11,608 bases of DNA. Source: Paracoccaceae bacterium (GTDB lineage: Bacteria; Pseudomonadota; Alphaproteobacteria; Rhodobacterales; Rhodobacteraceae). The notes beneath the pieces are model-generated. The model was given only the letters and a program-made list of their open reading frames with translations. It was not told the DNA's origin and made no database searches. Where the stretch lies: contig WFTU01000087.1 in NCBI GenBank assembly GCA_015485375.1, positions 1 to 11,608 on the forward strand. The letters are read 5' to 3'. Below, one piece after another: positions 1-6,244 of this stretch. Position numbers and translations under genes: made by a program. Position 1 is the stretch's first letter; every line of letters begins with the position of its first letter.

Positions 1-28
1 GCTTTGAGTATTTTCACAAAGAAGAAAC

Positions 29-475
29 TCAGCCGAGCGATTCAATAAAGGCGATGCGCAGGGTTTTCAGGGTTTTTTCATCGCCGATTCCACCGAAAAA
101 CGCATCCAGCGCCTCGGAAAACACCGGATCGGCGCCCTTGACGCGCGAAAACAGCGTCATCGAGGAATGGAACTTCAGGTCATCGGGCGGGCCGAACAGT
201 TCATGCGCGCCCTTGCCGGCATGTTCGATCGCGGCGCGGGTGCATTCCACCAGACGCGGCCCCAGAACCGGATGGGCCAGATAGGCCGCCGCCTCGGTCC
301 GGTCGCCGATTGCATAGAAAATCGAGGTCTGGCTGTATCCCAGCCCCTCGATCTGCGGGAAAATATACCACATCCAGTGGCTTTCCTTGCGCCCGTTGCG
401 CAGCTCTGCCAGGGCCTTAGCGTAAACCGGTTCCTGCGCCGAAAGAAACCGCCCGAGATCGAAAACTATATCCAT
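29..475 (-). CDS. DUF1810 domain protein
   Basis: A 148-residue soluble protein that I recognise as the DUF1810 family (usually about 140-150 residues), for which I know no established biochemical function. Family signatures visible are SHWMWYIFPQ (residues 32-41), HPVLGPRLVECT (68-79) and KFHSSMTLF (101-109). The tryptophan-rich block and the conserved histidines are typical. There is no signal peptide or membrane segment, so it should be cytoplasmic. The start at 475 is chosen because family homology begins within a few residues of it (DLGRFLSAQ). The frame stays open far upstream through the antisense of lon, so a longer call would be an artefact. No Shine-Dalgarno sequence precedes the ATG; a possible -10 lies so close that the mRNA may be leaderless. 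The gene is divergent from lon. Family assignment is firm; function is unknown. Confidence 0.85.
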   Translation of the reverse strand: MDIVFDLGRFLSAQEPVYAKALAELRNGRKESHWMWYIFPQIEGLGYSQTSIFYAIGDRTEAAAYLAHPVLGPRLVECTRAAIEHAGKGAHELFGPPDDLKFHSSMTLFSRVKGADPVFSEALDAFFGGIGDEKTLKTLRIAFIESLG

Positions 476-482
476 GTGTTGT

Positions 483-488
483 GCTATA
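483..488 (-). promoter_or_regulatory. Possible -10 element giving a leaderless DUF1810 mRNA
   Basis: On the minus strand TATAGC ends 7 nt before the ATG at 475, so initiation at the usual distance would begin at or next to the start codon. No convincing -35 hexamer lies 16-18 nt upstream and no purine-rich ribosome-binding site is visible. Weak evidence, included because it could explain the missing Shine-Dalgarno sequence. Confidence 0.25.
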
Positions 489-545
489 TCGTGAAAATCA
501 GCACCGGAATATGCGACCAACTGCAGCGCATCACGCGGTTTTGCC

Positions 546-574
546 CTTGAAACTCCGGCCTCCGGCCTCCAAAT
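546..574 (+). promoter_or_regulatory. RpoH (sigma-32)-type heat-shock promoter of lon
   Basis: A -35-like CTTGAAA (546-552) is followed by a 14-nt spacer and CTCCAAAT (567-574). The E. coli sigma-32 consensus is CTTGAAA, 11-16 nt, CCCCATNT; the -35 is exact and the -10 matches 5 of 7 fixed positions. Transcription would start near 581, giving a leader of roughly 65 nt. lon is a classic heat-shock gene, so position and function agree. The spacer consists of a direct repeat of CTCCGGC (553-559 and 560-566). The element is seen in the sequence; use by RpoH is inferred. Confidence 0.65.
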
Positions 575-646
575 TACCTTTAACGAATGGAGGTGCCGCC
601 GTTGCCGATGACGGGACGCCGCACCTTGCAGATATAAGGAATATCC

Positions 647-3055
647 ATGACTGAGATGAGCAGCGTTACCTATCCGGTTCTCCCCCTGCGGGATATTGTT
701 GTTTTCCCCCACATGATCGTGCCGCTTTTTGTCGGCCGTGAAAAATCCGTTCGCGCCCTCGAAGAGGTGATGAACGACGACAAGCAGATCCTGCTGTCGA
801 GCCAGAAAGACGCCTCCGAGGACGAGCCCGGCGTCGATACCATCAATGAATACGGCGTGATCGCCAACGTTCTGCAACTGCTGAAACTGCCCGACGGCAC
901 CGTAAAAGTGCTGGTCGAGGGCAAAAGCCGTGTGAAAATCGCGCGGTTCCTCGAAAACGACGAATACTTCGAGGCCGAGGCCGATCTGGTCGAGGAAACC
1001 GAGGGCGATGCGGATACCGTTACCGCGCTCACCCGTTCGGTCAGCGACGAGTTCGAGCGCTATGCGCGACTGAACAAGAACGTCCCCGAAGACGCCGCCA
1101 ACGCCATTGCCGAGGCCGAAACCGCCGGCAAACTGGCCGATACGGTTGCCGGCCACCTCGGCATTTCCATCGAGGAAAAGCAGAAACTGCTGGAACTCGC
1201 CAATGTCGCCGAGCGTCTGGAAAAAATCTATGCGCTGATGAACAGCGAGATGTCGGTCCTCAAGGTCGAGAAAAAGATCAAGTCGCGCGTCAAGTCGCAG
1301 ATGGAGCGCACGCAGCGCGAATACTATCTGAACGAACAGATGAAGGCGATCCAGAAGGAACTCGGCGACGGCGAGGAAGGCTCCTCGGAACTCGACGAGT
1401 TGCAGGAACGCATCAACGAGGTCAAGCTCTCGAAAGAGGCGAAGGAAAAGGCCGAAGGCGAGCTGAAAAAGCTGAAAAACATGTCGCCCATGTCGGCGGA
1501 GGCCACAGTCGTGCGCAACTACCTCGACTGGATGCTCTCGCTGCCGTGGGGCAAGATGAAGCGCACCAAGAAGGACCTGTCGAAAGCGCGGGGAATTCTG
1601 GACAAGGACCACTATGGTCTGGAAAAGGTCAAGGAACGCATCATCGAATACCTCGCCGTGCAGCAGCGCAGCAAGAAACTGCGCGGCCCGATCCTCTGTC
1701 TGGTCGGCCCGCCGGGTGTCGGTAAAACCAGCCTCGGCAAATCGGTCGCGAAGGCCACGGGGCGCGAGTTTATCCGCATCAGCCTCGGCGGCGTGCGCGA
1801 TGAATCCGAGATCCGCGGCCACCGCCGCACCTATATCGGCTCCATGCCCGGCAAGATCATCCAGTCGATGAAAAAGGCCAAATCGTCCAATCCGCTCATG
1901 TTGCTCGACGAGATCGACAAGATGGGGCAGGATTTCCGCGGCGATCCGGCCAGTGCCATGCTGGAGGTCCTCGACCCCGAGCAGAACAGCACCTTCGTCG
2001 ACCACTATCTGGAGGTCGAATACGACCTCTCGAACGTGATGTTCCTGACCACGGCCAACAGCTACAACATGCCCGGCCCGCTTCTGGACCGCATGGAGAT
2101 CATCAGCCTTGCCGGTTACACCGAGCAGGAAAAATCCGAGATCGCGCGTCGCCATCTGCTGGAAAAACAGATCAAGGGCCACGGCCTGAAAAAGGACGAG
2201 TTCGAACTGCAGGACGACGCCCTCACCGACATCATCCGCTATTACACGCGGGAGGCCGGTGTGCGTAACCTTGAGCGCGAGATCGCCAAACTCTGCCGCA
2301 AGGCGGTGACGGAGATCGTCATGGGCAAGACCGACAAGGTCGTAGTGACCAGCGAGAACCTCGCCGACTACCTCGGCGTGCGCCGCTTCAAATTCGGTCT
2401 GGCCGAAGAAGAGGATCAGGTCGGTGTTGTCACCGGACTGGCCTGGACACAGGCGGGCGGCGATCTGTTGCAGATCGAGGCTTTGCGCCTGCCCGGCAAG
2501 GGCCGCATGAAAACCACCGGCAAGCTCGGTGACGTGATGAAGGAATCGATCGAGGCTGCCTCCAGCTTCGTGCGCTCCAAATCCACCGACCTCGGCATCA
2601 AGCCGCCGGAGTTCGAGAAAATGGACATCCACGTCCACGTTCCCGAAGGGGCCACGCCCAAGGACGGCCCGAGTGCGGGTATCGGCATGGTGACCTCCAT
2701 CGTGTCCGTCATCACCGGCATTCCGGTGCATCGCGACATCGCCATGACCGGCGAGGTTACCCTGCGCGGCAACGTGCTGCCCATCGGCGGGCTGAAGGAA
2801 AAACTCCTCGCGGCCCTGCGCGGCGGCATCAAAACGGTGATGATTCCGGCCGAGAACGAAAAGGATCTCGCCGAGATCCCCGACATCGTCAAGGACGGGC
2901 TGGAGATCATTCCGGTGTCCGACGTGATGGATGTGCTGAAACGCGCTCTGGTGCGCATGCCCGAACCCATCGAATGGGACGAGGCCGCCGAAGCCGCGAA
3001 AGCGGCCGCCGTGGCCAAGAAGCAGGGCAGCGTCGAGTCCGCACGCGCACACTAA
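647..3055 (+). CDS. lon: Lon ATP-dependent protease (endopeptidase La)
   Basis: Full-length bacterial LonA, 802 residues (E. coli Lon is 784). It forms a cytoplasmic ring that unfolds and degrades misfolded and regulatory proteins using ATP. Domains in order are the N-terminal substrate-recognition domain (about 8-205), a coiled-coil helical region rich in Lys/Glu (about 205-300), the AAA+ module and the C-terminal serine protease domain (about 600-780). Walker A is GPPGVGKTS (354-362, K360) and Walker B is LLDEID, with D421 and E422. The catalytic dyad is S676 in PKDGPSAG and K719 in GGLKEK. The tail is Ala/Lys-rich and probably disordered. The ATG at 647 is preceded by AAGGA at 636-640 (6-nt spacing); homology (YPVLPLRDIVVFP) begins a few residues later. 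A sigma-32-like promoter lies upstream and an intrinsic terminator downstream, so it is probably monocistronic. hupB and clpX, often near lon in other bacteria, are not in this window. Confidence 0.98.
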   Translation: MTEMSSVTYPVLPLRDIVVFPHMIVPLFVGREKSVRALEEVMNDDKQILLSSQKDASEDEPGVDTINEYGVIANVLQLLKLPDGTVKVLVEGKSRVKIARFLENDEYFEAEADLVEETEGDADTVTALTRSVSDEFERYARLNKNVPEDAANAIAEAETAGKLADTVAGHLGISIEEKQKLLELANVAERLEKIYALMNSEMSVLKVEKKIKSRVKSQMERTQREYYLNEQMKAIQKELGDGEEGSSELDELQERINEVKLSKEAKEKAEGELKKLKNMSPMSAEATVVRNYLDWMLSLPWGKMKRTKKDLSKARGILDKDHYGLEKVKERIIEYLAVQQRSKKLRGPILCLVGPPGVGKTSLGKSVAKATGREFIRISLGGVRDESEIRGHRRTYIGSMPGKIIQSMKKAKSSNPLMLLDEIDKMGQDFRGDPASAMLEVLDPEQNSTFVDHYLEVEYDLSNVMFLTTANSYNMPGPLLDRMEIISLAGYTEQEKSEIARRHLLEKQIKGHGLKKDEFELQDDALTDIIRYYTREAGVRNLEREIAKLCRKAVTEIVMGKTDKVVVTSENLADYLGVRRFKFGLAEEEDQVGVVTGLAWTQAGGDLLQIEALRLPGKGRMKTTGKLGDVMKESIEAASSFVRSKSTDLGIKPPEFEKMDIHVHVPEGATPKDGPSAGIGMVTSIVSVITGIPVHRDIAMTGEVTLRGNVLPIGGLKEKLLAALRGGIKTVMIPAENEKDLAEIPDIVKDGLEIIPVSDVMDVLKRALVRMPEPIEWDEAAEAAKAAAVAKKQGSVESARAH

Positions 3056-3077
3056 CCGCGCCGACAACAGAAATCAG

Positions 3078-3108
3078 GGGCCGCTCCGGTGACGGGGCGG
3101 CCCTTTTT
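3078..3108 (+). terminator. Intrinsic terminator of lon
   Basis: GGGCCGC (3078-3084) pairs perfectly with GCGGCCC (3097-3103), and up to three more inner pairs can form. The stem is followed directly by five T residues (3104-3108). It begins 22 bp after the lon stop codon, the classical layout of a Rho-independent terminator. Confidence 0.9.
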
Positions 3109-3160
3109 CCTGTTCACGATATTTTTTCCGCAAAACCGTATGAAATTGCCAAACTAGTGC

Positions 3161-3188
3161 TTGAAGCCACCGGAAAATCCGGTTATCA
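3161..3188 (+). promoter_or_regulatory. Candidate promoter of tRNA-Val
   Basis: TTGAAG (3161-3166) and TTATCA (3183-3188) are separated by 16 nt and lie about 14 nt before the tRNA 5' end. This suits a short leader removed by RNase P. The -10 is a weak match, but the lon terminator upstream means the tRNA needs its own promoter. Confidence 0.4.
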
Positions 3189-3201
3189 GCCTCCACGGAA
3201 C

Positions 3202-3277
3202 GGGTGATTAGCTCAGTTGGTAGAGCGCTTCCTTTACACGGAAGATGTCGGGAGTTCGAGCCTCTCATCACCCACCA
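3202..3277 (+). tRNA. tRNA-Val (anticodon UAC)
   Basis: A complete cloverleaf can be folded. The acceptor is GGGTGAT (3202-3208) with ATCACCC (3267-3273), and the D stem is GCTC/GAGC. The anticodon stem is CTTCC/GGAAG around loop TTTACAC, giving anticodon TAC (3235-3237). The T arm has loop TTCGAGC and one G-U pair. The discriminator is A3274 and CCA is encoded at 3275-3277. It reads valine GUA and, by wobble, other GUN codons. It stands alone between the lon terminator and the convergent zntA-like gene. Confidence 0.97.
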
Positions 3278-3292
3278 TTTCCCCGCATGACA

Positions 3293-3318
3293 GACGGCCA
3301 CGCCAAAGCGCAGCCGTC
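3293..3318. other. Symmetric hairpin between tRNA-Val and zntA 3' end
   Basis: GACGGC (3293-3298) pairs with GCCGTC (3313-3318). Inside, CGC (3301-3303) pairs with GCG (3308-3310) around a CAAA loop, with a CA/CA internal loop between the two helices. It sits 8 bp beyond the zntA stop codon, between two convergent units, and reads as a hairpin on both strands. No T-run follows on either strand, so it is not a standard intrinsic terminator; it could stabilise 3' ends or assist factor-dependent termination. Confidence 0.35.
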
Positions 3319-3325
3319 CGCAATA

Positions 3326-5416
3326 TCAGCGCTTCGGCTTGTAGCCGAGCAGACGCAGCGCGTTGATCGTCACCAGCACCGTCGCACCCGTATCGGCGAA
3401 AATAGCCATCCACAGGGTCGTGACACCGAACAGCGTGGTCACGAGGAACACCGCCTTCAACCCCAGCGCAATGGTGATGTTCTGGCGGATGTTTTTCATC
3501 GTCTCGCGCGACAGGTCGATCAGCGCCGGCACATCGGAGACCTTCTCGTGCAGGATCACCGCATCGGCGGTCTCGATGGCCACATCGGTGCCACCGCCCA
3601 TGGCGATCCCCACATCCGCCGCTGCAAGGGCAGGGGCGTCGTTGATGCCGTCCCCGACCATACCGATGGTCTCGCCGTTTTTCATGCTGGCGATGAAATT
3701 GAGCTTGTCCTCGGGCATCAGCTCCGCCTTGACGTCAATACCGAGCTGCGCCGCCAGCGCCTCGCCGGTGCGTTTGTTGTCACCGGTAAGCATGATCGGT
3801 GCCACGCCCATTTCCTTGAGCCGCCGCGTCGCCTCGATTGCGTCCTCGCGCAGCTCGTCGCGCATGGCCAGCAGCCCGAGGGCCGCGCCGTCGCGCACAA
3901 CCACCGCAACGGTTTTGCCTTCGGATTCCAGTGCCGCAATCCGCTCCGAATGTTCCGGCGCAATAGTCGCGATCTCTGCCGCATAACGCGGCGAGGCCAC
4001 AACCACCGTCGCGCCGTTCACCGTCGCCTGAACGCCGCGGCCCTGCAAGGCCTGCGCATCCTGCGTCTCCGGAATATCCAGCCCCTCGGCCTTTTCCATC
4101 ACCGCCAGCGCCAGCGGGTGGGAGGACCCGGCCTCGACCGCCGCCGCCATCGTCAGCATCTCCTGCTCCGTGCCGGTAAACACTTCCGCATCGGTCACCT
4201 TCGGCGAGCCCTTGGTCAGCGTGCCGGTCTTGTCAAAGGCCACGCGGGCAATCTTCCCGACCGCTTCCAGCACCGCGCCACCCTTCATCAGCAACCCCTG
4301 CCGCGCGCCCGAGGAAATCCCCGAGGTCACAGCCGCCGGCGTGGACAGCACCAGCGCACAGGGACAGCCGATCAGCAGGATCGCCAGCCCTTTGTAAATC
4401 CACTCCGTCAGGTCGGCCCCGACCGCCAGCGGCGGCACAAAGGCCACCAGCGCGGCCAGCACGATCACGCCGGGCGTATAGTAGACGCTGAAATCGTCGA
4501 TAAACCGCGCCGTCGGGGATTTGTTGGCCTCGGCCTCCTCCACCAACTGCAAAATCCGCGCGATGATGTTGTTGTCCGCCGTGGCTGTCGTGCGCACCCG
4601 CACCAGCCCGTCGGCATTGACCGAACCGGCGAAAACATCCTCGCCCGCTTCCTTGTGCTTGGGAATCGACTCACCGGTGATGCTGGCCTCGTTGAACGAG
4701 GACTCACCCTCGACAATCACGCCGTCCGCCGGCACGTAACCACCGGGCCGCACCTCGACAATATCGCCAACCTCGAGCGCCGAGGCAGGCACCTCGCGCA
4801 CGGAGCCGTCCACCACCAGCATAGCGGTTTTCGGCACCAGATCGGCCAGCGCCTCGACAGAACGGCGTGCCTTGGTCGCCGCGATCATCTCCAGCAATTC
4901 ACCGATCAGGAACAGAAAGACCACAATCGCGGCCTCGGCCGACTGGTCGATGAAAATCGCGCCGATAACGGCAATCGTCACAAGCGTTTCAATGGTAAAC
5001 GGCTGCCCCGCCAAGGTCCCCATCACCGCCTTTTTGGCCAGCGGCATTAGCGCCAGCAGACCTGCAGCCGCAAAAACATAGGAGGCATATTCCGGCACAA
5101 CCAGCGACATCACCGTGGCAATCGCCAGCAAGGCGCCCGAGGCAATCACCAGATGCCCCTTGCGGGTCTGCCACCAGGCTTGCGGCGCGGCCGGCTCCGC
5201 GCTCTCGGAAACAATCTTGTAGCCGAGCTTCTCGATCGCCCGCGTGACTTTCGGCTCCAGCTCTCCGGCATTGTCCACTTCCAGCTTCAGTTTCTGGCTG
5301 GAATAGTTGAGTGTTGCGTTTTCCACGCCGGGCAGGGCGCAAACCGCCCCCTCGACCTTGCTTGCGCAACTCGGGCAGTCCATCCCGTCTACTTTAAGTG
5401 TCAGGCTCTGGGCCAT
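3326..5416 (-). CDS. zntA: Zn2+/Cd2+/Pb2+-exporting P1B-type ATPase
   Basis: A 696-residue inner-membrane metal pump that uses ATP to expel soft divalent metals from the cytoplasm. The N-terminal heavy-metal domain carries GMDCPSC (C14, C17). Then come the membrane helices, the actuator motif TGES (247-250), the transmembrane metal site CPC (351-353), the phosphorylation motif DKTGTLT (D395) and GDGINDAP (588-595). Subgroup evidence: CPCALVLSTPAA rather than the CPCALGLATPTA of copper pumps. K654 and D675 in the last helices keep the same 21-residue spacing as K693/D714 of E. coli ZntA. It is slightly shorter than E. coli ZntA (732) and lacks its Cys-rich N-terminal extension. The ATG at 5416 has GAGGG 8 nt upstream. 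The promoter is of MerR type, so induction by metal is likely. Automatic annotation as a copper pump would probably be wrong; the exact metal preference is inferred. Confidence 0.92.
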   Translation of the reverse strand: MAQSLTLKVDGMDCPSCASKVEGAVCALPGVENATLNYSSQKLKLEVDNAGELEPKVTRAIEKLGYKIVSESAEPAAPQAWWQTRKGHLVIASGALLAIATVMSLVVPEYASYVFAAAGLLALMPLAKKAVMGTLAGQPFTIETLVTIAVIGAIFIDQSAEAAIVVFLFLIGELLEMIAATKARRSVEALADLVPKTAMLVVDGSVREVPASALEVGDIVEVRPGGYVPADGVIVEGESSFNEASITGESIPKHKEAGEDVFAGSVNADGLVRVRTTATADNNIIARILQLVEEAEANKSPTARFIDDFSVYYTPGVIVLAALVAFVPPLAVGADLTEWIYKGLAILLIGCPCALVLSTPAAVTSGISSGARQGLLMKGGAVLEAVGKIARVAFDKTGTLTKGSPKVTDAEVFTGTEQEMLTMAAAVEAGSSHPLALAVMEKAEGLDIPETQDAQALQGRGVQATVNGATVVVASPRYAAEIATIAPEHSERIAALESEGKTVAVVVRDGAALGLLAMRDELREDAIEATRRLKEMGVAPIMLTGDNKRTGEALAAQLGIDVKAELMPEDKLNFIASMKNGETIGMVGDGINDAPALAAADVGIAMGGGTDVAIETADAVILHEKVSDVPALIDLSRETMKNIRQNITIALGLKAVFLVTTLFGVTTLWMAIFADTGATVLVTINALRLLGYKPKR

Positions 5417-5449
5417 TGGTGATTCCCTCGAATTGATTACGTTGCGCCC

Positions 5450-5480
5450 GATATACGATCTCTAGCCACTATAGCTTCAA
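5450..5480 (-). promoter_or_regulatory. MerR-family metal-responsive promoter/operator of zntA
   Basis: On the minus strand TTGAAG (5480-5475) and TATATC (5455-5450) are separated by 19 nt, longer than the usual 17 and diagnostic of promoters untwisted by MerR-family activators. The spacer carries the imperfect dyad CTATAG-TGG-CTAGAG (5474-5460). This closely resembles the operators of the PbrR/CadR/ZntR group, for example the CTATAG-TAA-CTAGAG I recall for pbrA. Its position about 34 bp before the zntA start fits. The regulator must be encoded elsewhere. Confidence 0.8.
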
Positions 5481-5519
5481 GCCCTTTCGGAAATTTTTCC
5501 AAACCCCGTCGCAATCCGC

Positions 5520-5548
5520 TTGACGCGCCAAAGTCGCAACAGTAGAAC
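5520..5548 (+). promoter_or_regulatory. Housekeeping promoter of tRNA-Asp
   Basis: TTGACG (5520-5525), a 17-nt spacer and TAGAAC (5543-5548) form a good sigma-70-type promoter. The predicted start is near 5555, about 34 nt before the mature tRNA. It is divergent from the zntA promoter, with the two -35 elements about 40 bp apart. Confidence 0.65.
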
Positions 5549-5588
5549 CCCATCAGCCGGGGCAGATGCAGCGGCAAAAGGTAAATGC

Positions 5589-5665
5589 GCGGTTGTAGCT
5601 CAGCTGGTTAGAGTGCCGGCCTGTCACGCCGGAGGTCGCGGGTTCGAGCCCCGTCAACCGCGCCA
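5589..5665 (+). tRNA. tRNA-Asp (anticodon GUC)
   Basis: The cloverleaf has acceptor GCGGTTG (5589-5595) with CAACCGC (5655-5661) and a D stem starting GCTC. The anticodon stem CCGGC/GCCGG encloses loop CTGTCAC, giving anticodon GTC. The T arm has loop TTCGAGC and a terminal G-U pair. The discriminator is G5662, as expected for aspartate, and CCA is encoded at 5663-5665. A short T-run follows, but no clear terminator hairpin. Confidence 0.97.
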
Positions 5666-5683
5666 CTTTTACACAAAAAACGG

Positions 5684-5711
5684 TTCTCAAGTCATTTGCT
5701 TCGGGTATACT
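5684..5711 (+). promoter_or_regulatory. Candidate promoter of the YbjN-domain gene
   Basis: TATACT (5706-5711) is a strong -10. The best -35 at 16 nt spacing is the poor TTCTCA (5684-5689). The predicted start near 5718 leaves a leader of about 27 nt containing the ribosome-binding site. Read-through from tRNA-Asp is an alternative source of transcript. Confidence 0.4.
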
Positions 5712-5744
5712 CGGCCCCATAGCAAACTTATTGAGGATTCTCGG

Positions 5745-6212
5745 ATGTTTAACAAATCTCTCGTTGCGGGCGCTATGCTTGCACTCACACCTGTTGTTGC
5801 CAACGCGCAGGCCCTGATCGACGGTTCCGACCCCGAAGTAATAGCCGCGCTGATTCAGGACATGGGGTTCAAGGCGCAGGTCACCACCGATAACGTCGGT
5901 GATCCGCTGATCAAATCCCGTTCCAACGGCTATGATTTCAACGTGTTCTTCTATGACTGCACCGAGGGCGCGAATTGCCGTGCCATCCAGTTCAGCTCCG
6001 CCTTCGATATGGAGGACGGTATGTCCCTGACCAAGGTCGAGGATTTCAACCGCAACAAGCGCTGGGTCAAGGTTTACCTGAACGACACCAGCGATCCGCT
6101 TGTCGAAATGGACTACAACCTCAAGGGCGGAGTCTCGGTCGAAAACTTCAACGACACCTTTGACTGGTGGCTGGTGATGATGGACCAGTTCATCGAATAC
6201 ATCGGCTTCTGA
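5745..6212 (+). CDS. Exported YbjN-domain protein
   Basis: A 155-residue protein with a clear Sec signal peptide: a short basic N-terminus (MFNKS), a hydrophobic core and an ANA cleavage site after residue 21. The mature part matches the YbjN domain family as found in Rhodobacterales. Recognisable blocks are DPEVIAALIQDMGF (29-42), GDPLIKS (52-58), FNVFFYDC (65-72) and NDTFDWW near the C-terminus. C72 and C78 are probably disulphide-bonded in the periplasm. E. coli YbjN has been linked to motility and stress phenotypes, but that protein is cytoplasmic, so no function should be transferred. The start at 5745 is chosen because it gives the signal peptide and has GAGGA 8 nt upstream. The same frame is open back through tRNA-Asp, and a longer call would wrongly include the tRNA. 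It converges with the iorB-like gene, with 32 bp between stop codons. Confidence 0.88.
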   Translation: MFNKSLVAGAMLALTPVVANAQALIDGSDPEVIAALIQDMGFKAQVTTDNVGDPLIKSRSNGYDFNVFFYDCTEGANCRAIQFSSAFDMEDGMSLTKVEDFNRNKRWVKVYLNDTSDPLVEMDYNLKGGVSVENFNDTFDWWLVMMDQFIEYIGF

Positions 6213-6219
6213 TCATTCC

Positions 6220-6243
6220 GGCGCGCGGTTGATCCCGCGCGCC
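6220..6243. terminator. GC-rich hairpin between convergent genes
   Basis: GGCGCGCGG (6220-6228) pairs perfectly over 9 bp with CCGCGCGCC (6235-6243) around a TTGATC loop. It fills the space between the YbjN gene stop (6212) and the iorB stop (6245) and would form in both transcripts. No T-run follows on either strand, so it is a terminator-like barrier or 3'-end stabiliser rather than a textbook intrinsic terminator. Confidence 0.45.
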
Positions 6244-6244
6244 G

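Noticed and set aside
587..637. A 16-codon upstream ORF (ATG to TAA) in the lon leader, ending at the lon ribosome-binding site
   Set aside because: No ribosome-binding site precedes it, the length is within chance and the peptide has no recognisable feature.
3245..5050. A 601-codon open frame on the plus strand opposite the zntA-like gene
   Set aside because: It begins inside tRNA-Val, is rich in His/Arg/Gln, matches no family I know and mirrors the codon bias of a well-supported ATPase.
5489..5500. Near-palindrome GGAAATTTTTCC between the zntA and tRNA-Asp promoters
   Set aside because: Short and AT-rich in the centre, with no match to an operator I recognise; it could be a simple UP-like or chance sequence.
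3202..5665. Possible genomic island bounded by tRNA-Val and tRNA-Asp carrying the metal pump
   Set aside because: No integrase gene, no duplicated tRNA 3' end and no obvious shift in base composition; the metal pump looks like a native gene with its own promoter.
5520..6212. Longer version of the YbjN-domain protein starting upstream of tRNA-Asp
   Set aside because: It would translate through the tRNA gene; the internal ATG at 5745 has a ribosome-binding site and begins a proper signal peptide.
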